29,758 bases of DNA, taken from NCBI GenBank assembly GCA_910578395.1, contig CAJTPZ010000002.1:258642-288399 (forward strand). Direction: 5' to 3'. The translations under genes and the position numbers were made by a program. Of this stretch, positions 6,024 to 14,099 are shown one piece after another (position 1 is the stretch's first letter; each line of letters begins with the position of its first letter). Under the pieces are notes generated by a model. The model was not told the DNA's origin. It did not search any database and worked only from the letters and a program-made list of their open reading frames with translations. This DNA comes from an uncultured Muribaculaceae bacterium. GTDB taxonomy: Bacteria > Bacteroidota > Bacteroidia > Bacteroidales > Muribaculaceae.

Positions 6024-7865
6024 ATGGAGAAGACCAGCGTAAAATCGCTTGACAAGGTCGTCGTGAGGTTTTCGGGCGACTCTGGCGATGGCATGCAACT
6101 GGCAGGAAACATTTTTACTAATGTTTCAGCAGGCCTTGGCAATTCAGTTTCAACATTTCCCGATTATCCGGCCGACATGCGTGCTCCACAGGGATCGCTT
6201 AGTGGAGTTTCGGCATTTCAGGTAAGTGTGGGCCGCGGTGTTCATACTCCTGGCGACCAGTGCGATGTGCTCGTGGCTATGAATCCGGCGGCACTGAAAC
6301 GCAATGTGCAATTTCTGAAGCCCGGCGGAGTAATCATAATCGATACCGATACATTCAATGCCGACGGTCTCAGCAAGGCCCAATATACAACCGACGACGC
6401 AATAAAGGAACTCGGAATCACCGCTCAGGTGGTGGAGGCTCCTATAACTTCACAGACCAAGGCCGCTCTTGCCGATTCGGGGCTTGATAACAAGGCCATG
6501 CTAAAGTGCCGCAATATATTCGCTCTCGGTCTTGTGTGCTGGCTTTTTGATCGCCCGCTTGACGGCGCACTTCATCTGCTGAAAAATAAGTTTGCAAAGA
6601 AACCGGCGGTGTTTGAGGCTAATGCCAAAGTAATTGAGGCTGGTTATAATTTCGGTCATAACGTTCATGCCTCGGTTTCTACCTATCGTGTGGAGACGGA
6701 GAGTATCGTGCCCGGCGTGTACACCGACATAAACGGTAACACGGCTACTGCATGGGGACTGATCATGGCGTCGGAGAAGTCGGGACGTCCGCTTTTCCTG
6801 GGCAGCTATCCTATCACTCCAGCTACCGATATTCTGCATGAGCTTGCCAAAAGAAAAGATCTTGGCGTGAAGGCCTGTCAGATGGAGGACGAGATTGCCG
6901 GCGTATGCTCGGCTATCGGTGCTTCGTTTGCGGGAAATCTTGCAGTGACGTCGACTTCGGGTCCCGGTCTGGCTCTAAAGGGAGAGGGCATAGGTCTGGC
7001 TGTTATGGCCGAACTTCCGCTGGTGGTGATTGATGTTCAGCGTAGCGGACCCTCCACAGGTCTGCCTACCAAGACTGAGCAGACCGATCTTATGCAGGCA
7101 CTCTATGGCCGTAACGGAGAGTCGCCTCTGGCGGTGGTGGCCGCCACGTCGCCGACCGACTGTTTCACTATGGCTTTCGAGTCATGCCGCATAGCAGTGG
7201 AGCACATGACTCCGGTGATTCTGCTTACCGACGCTTTTATTGGCAACGGATCGTCGGCATGGCGTGTGCCTGAAGCCGATGAATATCCTGAGATAAAGGT
7301 GCGGCATGTCCCGGCTGAACTGCATGACAGCTGGAAGCCTTATATGCGTGACGAAAAAACGCTTTCGCGTTACTGGGCGATTCCCGGCACCGAAGGGCTG
7401 ATGCACCGTATCGGCGGTCTGGAAAAGGACTCTGTTACAGGTGCTATATCGAATGACCCTGTCAATCATGAGCGCATGGTGAACCTGCGTCGTGAGAAGA
7501 TCGCCCGCATAGCCGATGATATCCCTGCCCAGGAGGTACTTTGTGCAGAGGATTCCGATACATTGCTGGTAGGCTGGGGAGGCACCTACGGCCATCTCTA
7601 TACAGCGGCTGAGGATCTGTGTGCCGAAGGTGTGCCTGTGGCATTCACCCAGTTCAAATATATCAACCCGCTTCCTGCCAATACCGGCGATATTCTGCGC
7701 CGCTATAAGAAGGTGATTGTGGCAGAACTGAATACCGGAATGTTTGCCGACTATCTTCAGGCAAAGTTCCCCGACGTGAATATTTTTCGCATCAATAAGA
7801 TTCAGGGTCAGCCTTTTATGGTGAGAGAAATCGTCGATGGCGTGAAATCGGTTCTCGGCAAGTAA
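6024..7865 (+). CDS. korA: 2-oxoacid:ferredoxin oxidoreductase, subunit alpha
   Basis: Subunit of a CoA-acylating 2-oxoacid:ferredoxin oxidoreductase, most likely for 2-oxoglutarate (2-oxoglutarate + CoA + oxidised ferredoxin to succinyl-CoA + CO2 + reduced ferredoxin, reversible). About 613 aa. The N-terminal 190 residues are the gamma domain (VVRFSGDSGDGMQLAGN, YPADMRAPQGSLSG). The pyrimidine-binding alpha domain follows from about residue 220 (FLGSYPITPATDILHELA, CQMEDEIAGVCSAIGASFAG, STSGPGLALKGEGIGLA). The C-terminal domain ends with FKYINPLP and GMFADYLQ. This gamma-alpha fusion is the usual KorA form. GTG at 6021 directly precedes ATG 6024; I prefer the ATG. korB follows after 40 nt. 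Exact 2-oxoacid specificity (2-oxoglutarate or branched-chain) is not provable from sequence. Confidence 0.93.
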   Translation: MEKTSVKSLDKVVVRFSGDSGDGMQLAGNIFTNVSAGLGNSVSTFPDYPADMRAPQGSLSGVSAFQVSVGRGVHTPGDQCDVLVAMNPAALKRNVQFLKPGGVIIIDTDTFNADGLSKAQYTTDDAIKELGITAQVVEAPITSQTKAALADSGLDNKAMLKCRNIFALGLVCWLFDRPLDGALHLLKNKFAKKPAVFEANAKVIEAGYNFGHNVHASVSTYRVETESIVPGVYTDINGNTATAWGLIMASEKSGRPLFLGSYPITPATDILHELAKRKDLGVKACQMEDEIAGVCSAIGASFAGNLAVTSTSGPGLALKGEGIGLAVMAELPLVVIDVQRSGPSTGLPTKTEQTDLMQALYGRNGESPLAVVAATSPTDCFTMAFESCRIAVEHMTPVILLTDAFIGNGSSAWRVPEADEYPEIKVRHVPAELHDSWKPYMRDEKTLSRYWAIPGTEGLMHRIGGLEKDSVTGAISNDPVNHERMVNLRREKIARIADDIPAQEVLCAEDSDTLLVGWGGTYGHLYTAAEDLCAEGVPVAFTQFKYINPLPANTGDILRRYKKVIVAELNTGMFADYLQAKFPDVNIFRINKIQGQPFMVREIVDGVKSVLGK

Positions 7866-7905
7866 AAAAACAAGTCAAAAATCAGGAAAAGTCCTTTCAT
7901 AAATT

Positions 7906-8919
7906 ATGGAAGATCTGAAATATATACCAGCAAACTTCAAGAGCGACCAGTCGGTGCGCTGGTGTCCGGGGTGTGGTGACCATGCCGTGCTCAATGTGTT
8001 GCACAAGGCAATGGCTTCGATTGGAGTAGCGCCACACATGACAGCTGTGATCTCAGGTATCGGATGCAGTTCGCGTCTTACCTATTACATGAATACCTAC
8101 GGGTTTCACACGATCCATGGCCGCGCGGCAGCCATAGCCACAGGCTTCAAGGTGGCCAATCCGGAAATGACGGTGTGGCAGATGTCGGGCGACGGCGACG
8201 GTCTTGCAATCGGAGGCAATCATTTCATTCACGCCGTCCGCCGCAATATCGATATAAACATGATCTTGTTCAACAACAAGATCTATGGTCTTACCAAAGG
8301 ACAGTACTCGCCGACCTCTGCCCGCGGATTCGTGTCGAAATCGTCGCCTTATGGCACGACCGAAGATCCGTTTATTCCGGCAGAACTTGTGTTTGGCGCC
8401 CGCGGCAACTTTTTCGCCCGCTCATTTGATGTGGAGCTCAAGACCACTCAGGAGATACTTGAGGAGGCAGCCCGCCATAAAGGCACATCGGTCTGTGAGA
8501 TTCTTACCAACTGTGTGATATTCAATCATGGAATACACAGCGGTATAACCGATAGGGAAGTTCGGGCTGACCGCACCATACATCTTCGTCATGGTGAAAA
8601 GATGCTCTTCGGCAAGGATAACGAGAAGGGTCTTGTGCGTGACGGATTTCTGTTGAAAGCAGTAGAAGTAGGCAAGGATGGCTATACAATTGACGATGTG
8701 CTTGTGCATGATGCTCATTGTGAGAGCAATTTCCTCCATCAGCAACTGGCTATGATGGATGGCCAGTCGCTGCCTCTGGCTATAGGAGTTATACGCGATT
8801 ACGATGCTCCGACCTACAACGAATCGTTGACGGAGCAGGTTGCCGAAGTGCGTGCCAAAAAAGGTTTTGACAGTCTGCGCGGCATGATACTTGCCGGCGA
8901 GACCTGGGAAGTGAAATGA
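7906..8919 (+). CDS. korB: 2-oxoacid:ferredoxin oxidoreductase, subunit beta
   Basis: The thiamine-diphosphate and iron-sulfur binding partner of KorA, 337 aa. RWCPGCGDHAVL near residues 19-30 carries the Cys20/Cys23 pair that starts the 4Fe-4S ligand set. SGDGDGLAIGGNHFIHAVRR through LFNNKIYGLTKGQ is the TPP motif (GDG, then NN about 25 residues later). SPTSARG and the late motif ITDREVRADRTIHLRHGEKM fit the beta subunit. Neighbouring delta (2x4Fe-4S) or separate gamma genes are absent, so this is a two-subunit enzyme that passes electrons to free ferredoxin. Such enzymes let anaerobic Bacteroidales make 2-oxoglutarate from succinyl-CoA or oxidise it. It is followed by a strong terminator. 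Confidence 0.93.
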   Translation: MEDLKYIPANFKSDQSVRWCPGCGDHAVLNVLHKAMASIGVAPHMTAVISGIGCSSRLTYYMNTYGFHTIHGRAAAIATGFKVANPEMTVWQMSGDGDGLAIGGNHFIHAVRRNIDINMILFNNKIYGLTKGQYSPTSARGFVSKSSPYGTTEDPFIPAELVFGARGNFFARSFDVELKTTQEILEEAARHKGTSVCEILTNCVIFNHGIHSGITDREVRADRTIHLRHGEKMLFGKDNEKGLVRDGFLLKAVEVGKDGYTIDDVLVHDAHCESNFLHQQLAMMDGQSLPLAIGVIRDYDAPTYNESLTEQVAEVRAKKGFDSLRGMILAGETWEVK

Positions 8920-8954
8920 TTTGCATATAATTAATAGAGCCTTGACATGATTTT

Positions 8955-8991
8955 CAGGCAGTCTCCCCCGGGGACTGCCTGATGTTTTTTT
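8955..8991 (+). terminator. Intrinsic terminator after korB
   Basis: CAGGCAGTC (8955-8963) pairs with GACTGCCTG (8973-8981); extra C:G pairing closes the loop. A run of seven T (8985-8991) follows. Confidence 0.9.
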
Positions 8992-9008
8992 GATTGGTGT
9001 AATTTTCT

Positions 9009-9016
9009 TAATTTTG
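9009..9016 (+). promoter_or_regulatory. Possible -7 element of the trpS operon
   Basis: TAATTTTG matches TAnnTTTG and lies 24 nt before the trpS ATG. The nearest upstream TTTG (8989-8992) overlaps the korB terminator T tract and gives a 16-nt spacer, shorter than the usual 19-21, so only the -7 box is supported. Confidence 0.4.
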
Positions 9017-9040
9017 AGAATCAATTAAAAATGGAATCAG

Positions 9041-10126
9041 ATGGAAAAAATAATACTGACCGGTGACCGTCCGACCGGCAAACTGCATCTCGGACATTAT
9101 GTTGGATCGCTTAAACGTCGTGTCGAACTTCAGAATTCGGGACTTTACGACAAGATCTTTGTTATGATCGCTGACGCACAGGCATTGACCGATAATGCTG
9201 ACAACCCTGAAAAAGTGCGTCAGAACGTGATTGAGGTAGCCCTTGACTATCTTTCTGCCGGCCTTGATCCTGAAAAGACAACTATTTTCATCCAGAGTCA
9301 GGTGCCTGAGCTCGCAGAGCTTGCATTCTATTATATGAACCTCGTGACAGTGTCGCGTGTGCAGCGCAACCCGACAGTGAAGACCGAGATCAAGATGCGC
9401 AATTTCGAGCAGAGTATACCGGTAGGATTTTTCTGTTATCCGGTGAGTCAGGCAAGTGATATCACGGCATTTAACGCCACTACTGTACCTGTGGGTGAAG
9501 ATCAGGCCCCGATGATAGAGCTGACGCGCGAGATTGTGGACCGTTTCAACTCTATTTATGGTCCGACACTTGTAAAACCAGAGATTCTTCTTCCTGACAA
9601 TGCCGCCTGTCTGCGTCTGCCGGGCACTGACGGCAAGGCCAAGATGAGCAAAAGTCTCGGTAACTGCATTTATCTGAGTGATACTCCCAAACAGGTTAAA
9701 AAGGGTGTGAACTCGATGTATACCGACCCGTTGCATCTGAACATCGATGATCCCGGACACCTTGAGGGCAACTGCCCGTTTATCTATCTTGACGCATTGT
9801 GCACACCTGAGCAGATGCAGCGCTATGCACCGCAATATGAATCGCTTGATGCAATGAAGGCGCATTATGTGAAGGGCGGACTGGGTGACGGCACAGTGAA
9901 AAAACTTCTCACATCGGTGCTTGAGGAGATACTGATTCCGATACGCGAGCGTCGTGCTATGTATGAAAAAGATATTCCAGGGGTTTATGAGATTCTGCGA
10001 AAGGGATCGGAAGAGGCTCGTGCGACAGCGGCAAAGACGCTCGATCGGGTTCGCGAGGCGATGAAAATCAATTATTTCAATGATCCGGCTCTTATCAAGG
10101 AGCAGGCAGCCCGCTACGGAAAATGA
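9041..10126 (+). CDS. trpS: Tryptophan--tRNA ligase
   Basis: Class I aminoacyl-tRNA synthetase that charges tRNA-Trp with tryptophan using ATP, cytosolic, 361 aa, at the upper end of normal for bacterial TrpRS. The Rossmann fold begins with ILTGDRPTGKLHLGHYVGS, containing the HIGH-type motif HLGH at 16-19. DAQALTDN follows, and the KMSKS loop is AKMSKSLGN with KMSKS at 201-205. The tail is the helical anticodon-binding region. ATG 9041 is preferred; another ATG at 9031 is out of frame. First gene of a tight five-gene forward operon: its TGA overlaps the next ATG (ATGA, 10123-10126). Confidence 0.96.
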   Translation: MEKIILTGDRPTGKLHLGHYVGSLKRRVELQNSGLYDKIFVMIADAQALTDNADNPEKVRQNVIEVALDYLSAGLDPEKTTIFIQSQVPELAELAFYYMNLVTVSRVQRNPTVKTEIKMRNFEQSIPVGFFCYPVSQASDITAFNATTVPVGEDQAPMIELTREIVDRFNSIYGPTLVKPEILLPDNAACLRLPGTDGKAKMSKSLGNCIYLSDTPKQVKKGVNSMYTDPLHLNIDDPGHLEGNCPFIYLDALCTPEQMQRYAPQYESLDAMKAHYVKGGLGDGTVKKLLTSVLEEILIPIRERRAMYEKDIPGVYEILRKGSEEARATAAKTLDRVREAMKINYFNDPALIKEQAARYGK

Positions 10127-11136
10127 AAGTGCTTCGGGGGATAGCCTGGCTGGTGCCGACGCTTCTGGCAGTTCTGTTATGGAACTGCGGAGGCGCCGAC
10201 TCATTCAGGATTATGGGAGAAATTGATGGTCTTGGTACACAGAACCTTCAGGTTGTGTACTATGGCGACGGGGCTTTTCGTTCGATGCGTTCGACTGCTG
10301 TCGACGGCAAATTCTCGATAGAGGGTAGCAGCCGGGACTATACGGTTGTAGATGTATTCACAAGCACGAGATCGCATATAGCGTCGTTTATAGTGGAGAA
10401 CGGCGATCATGTAGAGTGTGCTCTTGAGTTGAACAATCCGGTCCCCAAGAAGATAAAGGGGGGGGATGCGGCGGTTGAACTTATGCGCTGGATAGGCGAA
10501 AATGAGCGGATGATTTCGTCGGGACAGACAGAACAATTGAATGCGGCGGTTGCGGATTTTATAGGAAAAAACAGCGACAATGTGGTGTCGTCGGTGCTCC
10601 TGACCCGTTATTTCGATGCCAGAGGACGAGAGCAGGAAGCCGATTCATTGCTGAGAAGTATATCGCAACAGGCGCGTATCACTTCTCTGATCGAGGGATA
10701 TCGCGACGGTCTGGTTTATAATGCTGATTCGGTACTTCCTACACTCGGTGATTCACTGTGGTTTGTGGGAGTGGACAGAAAGATTGTATATGCCGCTCCG
10801 CAGTCCCGTAGGGCTACGCTGCTTTATTTTTCCAATCCGTCGGGAGCGCGTGTAGGTTCCAATGACAAATTGTTGCATAACCTTATCAATGAGCATAAAA
10901 CAGACGGGAAGGTATCGGTCATAGAGATAAATGATGTAGACAATGCAGATGATTGGGAACAGACGGTGAAAAACGACAGTCTGCCGTGGGAGCGTGTGTG
11001 GCATCCCGGAGTGTCATCGACGCTTGCTCTTCCGTCGCGTCCGTGGGTTATTGTAGCCGACAGTCTTGGACGGATAAGGTACAATGGGGCGGATTTCTTC
11101 GGAGCTGTCGGTAAGGTTTCCGAGTTATGCTTGTAA
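10123..11136 (+). CDS. DUF4369-like lipoprotein with a degenerate thioredoxin domain
   Basis: A 337-aa predicted lipoprotein with signal peptide and lipobox AVLLWNC (Cys22). Residues of about 28-110 (FRIMGEIDGLGTQNLQVVYY and VDGKFSIEG) look like the DUF4369 beta domain. After a helical middle, residues 230-335 follow the thioredoxin-like order seen in TlpA proteins: a strand ATLLYFSN (231-238), a helix, and a late PSRPWVIVADSLGRIRYNG strand-turn with a proline at the cis-Pro place. Where TlpA has WCGPC this protein has PSGARVG, so it lacks both redox cysteines and should not be an oxidoreductase. It overlaps trpS by 4 nt and the next gene by 10 nt, so expression is coupled. The role is unknown; a binding or scaffold role is possible. 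Confidence 0.8.
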   Translation: MKVLRGIAWLVPTLLAVLLWNCGGADSFRIMGEIDGLGTQNLQVVYYGDGAFRSMRSTAVDGKFSIEGSSRDYTVVDVFTSTRSHIASFIVENGDHVECALELNNPVPKKIKGGDAAVELMRWIGENERMISSGQTEQLNAAVADFIGKNSDNVVSSVLLTRYFDARGREQEADSLLRSISQQARITSLIEGYRDGLVYNADSVLPTLGDSLWFVGVDRKIVYAAPQSRRATLLYFSNPSGARVGSNDKLLHNLINEHKTDGKVSVIEINDVDNADDWEQTVKNDSLPWERVWHPGVSSTLALPSRPWVIVADSLGRIRYNGADFFGAVGKVSELCL

Positions 11137-12695
11137 AGGTTTTCGGAGCAGCTGTCAGGGGTATCGATGCGATTCCTGTTACGATAGAGGCACGGGCCGA
11201 TGTCGGTATAGGTTTTACAGTTGTCGGGCTTCCCGATGCGTCGGTTAAGGAGAGCCAGGAGCGAGTATTGTCGTCGCTTAAACAACATGGTTACGACATA
11301 CCTCGAAGAAAGATAGTGATCAATATGGCACCTGCCGATGTGAAAAAGGAGGGTGCCGCCTATGACCTGCCGCTTGCTGTGGCTATACTTGCGGCTTCGG
11401 AGCGTATTGAAGCCGGATCTCTTGACAAATATCTTGTGATGGGGGAGCTGTCGCTTGACGGAAGTGTATGCCCTGTAAAAGGTATACTTCCGATGGCCGT
11501 GATGGCACGTACGATGGGATATAGGGGTATGATAGTGCCAGAGGTTAATGCTACGGAAGCGGCTGTGGTGAACCGATTGCAGGTCTATGGTGTGAAAAAT
11601 CTTGCGGAGGCTATTGCGGTTGTGACTGATGCGACGGACGCCATAGCTCCGACAGAAGTTGACACACGTGCCGAATTTGAGGCTTCGTGTGGTGTGTTTG
11701 AATGTGATTTTGCAGATGTCAAGGGGCAGGAGAATGTGAAGCGTGCCTTTGAAGTGGCATGTGCTGGCGGGCACAATATACTTATGGTTGGGCCGCCTGG
11801 ATCGGGAAAATCTATGATGGCTAAAAGAGTGCCGTCTATTCTGCCTCCATTTACACTTGGGGAAGCCCTCGAGACGACAAAAATACATTCGGTAGCCGGC
11901 AGACTGCGCCGTGGTGCGCGGCTGATGACCGAGAGGCCTTTCCGTAGCCCTCATCACACGATCTCGCCGGTGGCGCTTGTCGGTGGCGGCAGCAATCCTA
12001 TGCCGGGGGAAATATCGCTGGCACACAATGGAGTGTTGTTTCTTGATGAATTCCCTGAATTCAACCGGTCGGTTCTCGAAGTGATGCGTCAGCCGCTTGA
12101 AGACCGATATATATCTATTTCACGCGCAAAATACTCGATAGACTATCCGGCAAGCTTTATGCTTGTGGCGTCGATGAATCCTTGCCCGTGCGGATACTAT
12201 AATCATCCGACCCGCGAGTGTACATGTGATGCCGGAGCCGTGAGGAAGTATCTTGGGCGTATATCAGGTCCCCTTCTTGACCGTATAGACATACAGGTGG
12301 AAATACAGCCGGTCGATTTCGATGATATGGCCACAGCCTGTACGGGAGAAAGCTCGGCCAATATACGCGAGAGAGTGGCTGCGGCCCGGCTGATTCAGAC
12401 AGCCAGATTTTCAAAGCATGAAAATGTGCATTGCAATGCGCAGATGGGTACGAAACATATAAATGAATATGCACGTCCTGACAAGGCCGGCTTTGATCTT
12501 CTGCGTAACGCAATGATGAAATTCGACATGTCGGCGCGTGCCTATGACCGTATCCTTCGTGTAGCGCGTACGATCGCCGACCTTGACATGTCAGAGACTG
12601 TGGGGGCGGAGCATGTTTCCGAAGCTATAAGCTATCGTAATCTTGACCGTTCTTCATGGGGCGGCGGAGGATCCAGGACAATGCCATTCAGTTGA
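11127..12695 (+). CDS. comM: YifB/ComM-family Mg-chelatase-like AAA+ ATPase
   Basis: A 522-aa ATPase. The N-terminal Lon-like/ChlI domain (residues 1-170) has VGLPDASVKESQERV and VMGELSLDGSVCPVKG. The AAA+ core carries Walker A GPPGSGKS at 222-229 and Walker B LFLDE at 304-308. A cysteine-rich loop (NPCPCGYYNHPTRECTC) typical of the family follows, then SGPLLDRIDI and the C-terminal helical ChlI_C domain. ComM homologues are hexameric helicases that help branch migration of incoming DNA during natural transformation; many non-competent bacteria keep the gene, so its role here may be general recombination. It overlaps the lipoprotein gene by 10 nt and is followed after 5 nt by the dehydrogenase gene. 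Confidence 0.93.
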   Translation: MLVKVFGAAVRGIDAIPVTIEARADVGIGFTVVGLPDASVKESQERVLSSLKQHGYDIPRRKIVINMAPADVKKEGAAYDLPLAVAILAASERIEAGSLDKYLVMGELSLDGSVCPVKGILPMAVMARTMGYRGMIVPEVNATEAAVVNRLQVYGVKNLAEAIAVVTDATDAIAPTEVDTRAEFEASCGVFECDFADVKGQENVKRAFEVACAGGHNILMVGPPGSGKSMMAKRVPSILPPFTLGEALETTKIHSVAGRLRRGARLMTERPFRSPHHTISPVALVGGGSNPMPGEISLAHNGVLFLDEFPEFNRSVLEVMRQPLEDRYISISRAKYSIDYPASFMLVASMNPCPCGYYNHPTRECTCDAGAVRKYLGRISGPLLDRIDIQVEIQPVDFDDMATACTGESSANIRERVAAARLIQTARFSKHENVHCNAQMGTKHINEYARPDKAGFDLLRNAMMKFDMSARAYDRILRVARTIADLDMSETVGAEHVSEAISYRNLDRSSWGGGGSRTMPFS

Positions 12696-12700
12696 ATTAT

Positions 12701-13546
12701 ATGGCGGATAATTATCTTGAGAAAAAGATGGAGGACCTGCGGAGCGGCAGGCTGGCCAGAGTAAAGTCTAATAGTAGTTTGCGCCGCGGTGTGTGGTGCG
12801 TGCCGTTTCCATGTCGCAGGGTGTTTGTGACCGGAGGTGCCAGAGGCATCGGCCGTGCTATCGTGGAGGAATTCAGCCGTATCGGTTGCAAAGTGGCTTT
12901 CTGTGATGCTGATGAAGTGTCGGGTGCAGAGACGGCTTATTCGACAGGGGCCCGTTTTATTCATGCGGATGTGTCGGACACTGATGCTCTTAAAAAATCA
13001 ATGGATATCCTTTTTACTGCATGGCGTGACATTGACATTATTGTCAATAACGTGGGTGTGGGTGATTTCAAACCGTTTGGGGAGACTACTGCCGAGGATT
13101 TTCAGAAAGTTATTGATGTGAATCTGAAGCCGGTTTTTGTCACGGTGCACGCTTTGGCCACACATCGAGAGAGTTTGCCTTATCCAAATGATTTCGGCGG
13201 CCGCATCATCAATATCGCATCGACACGCCACATGCAGAGTGAGGCCGGCACTGTCGCGTACTCGGCATCGAAAGGAGGCGTGGTCTCGCTCACGCATTCA
13301 TTGATGATGGATATGTCGAAATACCGTATAACGGTAAATTCAATATCTCCCGGCTGGATTGAGACTGGCGATTATGATTTATTGAGACCTGAAGACCATT
13401 CACAGCATCCTTCGGGAAGGGTGGGGCGTCCGGCAGATGTGGCCCGGTTGTGTGTGTTCTTGTCGGCTGTCGGCAACGATTTCATTAATGGCGCCGATAT
13501 ACCTGTCGATGGCGGTATGACCCGTAAAATGATCTATATTGACTAA
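12701..13546 (+). CDS. Short-chain dehydrogenase/reductase (SDR)
   Basis: NAD(P)-dependent oxidoreductase of the classical SDR fold, 281 aa. The cofactor motif TGGARGIG is at residues 44-51, NNVG stands in for NNAG, the catalytic serine lies in NIAST, and YSASK supplies the catalytic Tyr and Lys. SPGWIETGD and the terminal INGADIPVDGGMT match the family ending. I start at ATG 12701, 5 nt after the preceding stop; an in-frame ATG at 12656 would overlap that gene by 40 nt. The first 40 residues (MADNYLEKKMEDLRSG onward) form an unusual charged extension before the Rossmann fold. The substrate is not identifiable. The FabG-like C terminus allows a 3-oxoacyl reductase or a sugar/polyol dehydrogenase role. 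Confidence 0.9.
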   Translation: MADNYLEKKMEDLRSGRLARVKSNSSLRRGVWCVPFPCRRVFVTGGARGIGRAIVEEFSRIGCKVAFCDADEVSGAETAYSTGARFIHADVSDTDALKKSMDILFTAWRDIDIIVNNVGVGDFKPFGETTAEDFQKVIDVNLKPVFVTVHALATHRESLPYPNDFGGRIINIASTRHMQSEAGTVAYSASKGGVVSLTHSLMMDMSKYRITVNSISPGWIETGDYDLLRPEDHSQHPSGRVGRPADVARLCVFLSAVGNDFINGADIPVDGGMTRKMIYID

Positions 13547-13551
13547 AACTG

Positions 13552-14097
13552 ATGCAGATGATACAGGAATTGCTTGAGTTCAACCGCGGATTTGTTGAGC
13601 GGGAGGAGTATAAGGATTTTGTCACGAGCAAGTATCCCGACAAGAAGATAGCGATAGTGACATGCATGGATACCCGGCTTGTGACCTTGTTGCCGGCTGC
13701 TCTGGGCCTGAAGAACGGGGATGTGAAAATTATAAAAAATGCGGGCGGAACTATAACCAATCCGTTTGACTCGACAATGCGTTCTCTGCTCGTGGCTGTA
13801 TATGAGCTTGGTGTTAACGAGATAATGGTTGTCGGTCACACTGGTTGCGGTGTGCAGGGTATGGACCCCGATGAAATGCTGCATCTGATGAAAGAGCGTG
13901 GTGTTTCGGAGGAGCACATTGACCTTATGATGCACTGTGGAATCGACCTGCGCTCATGGCTCAGGGGATTTGACGAGACTTCCGAGGCAGTAAGGGAGAC
14001 GGTGGACATTATATCGCATCATCCTCTGATGTGCGAAGGGGTGGCTGTCAAGGGATATATCATGGACAGCACCACCGGGGCATTGTCCTGCGTCTGA
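13552..14097 (+). CDS. Beta-class carbonic anhydrase
   Basis: Zinc enzyme that interconverts CO2 and bicarbonate, 181 aa, close to the short beta-CA type. Zinc ligands are visible as CMDTR (Cys38, Asp40, Arg42) and GHTGCG (His96, Cys99), with IIKNAGG between. A second ATG two codons later is an alternative start. It ends the trpS operon, 5 nt after the dehydrogenase. Bicarbonate supply suits the CO2-dependent carboxylations of Bacteroidales. Its stop codon lies 2 bp from that of folP on the other strand, with no hairpin between. Confidence 0.94.
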   Translation: MQMIQELLEFNRGFVEREEYKDFVTSKYPDKKIAIVTCMDTRLVTLLPAALGLKNGDVKIIKNAGGTITNPFDSTMRSLLVAVYELGVNEIMVVGHTGCGVQGMDPDEMLHLMKERGVSEEHIDLMMHCGIDLRSWLRGFDETSEAVRETVDIISHHPLMCEGVAVKGYIMDSTTGALSCV

Positions 14098-14099
14098 TT

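Noticed and set aside
8989..8992. TTTG as -33 box for trpS
   Set aside because: It overlaps the korB terminator T tract and gives a 16-nt spacer, too short for the Bacteroidales consensus.
9008..10204. 398-aa open frame antisense to trpS
   Set aside because: The plus strand encodes a clear TrpRS with HIGH and KMSKS motifs. The antisense product has low-complexity His/Arg/Cys composition and no family resemblance; it is a shadow frame.
10824..12026. 400-aa open frame antisense to the lipoprotein and ComM genes
   Set aside because: Shadow of two well-supported genes, Arg/His-rich with no domain or signal.
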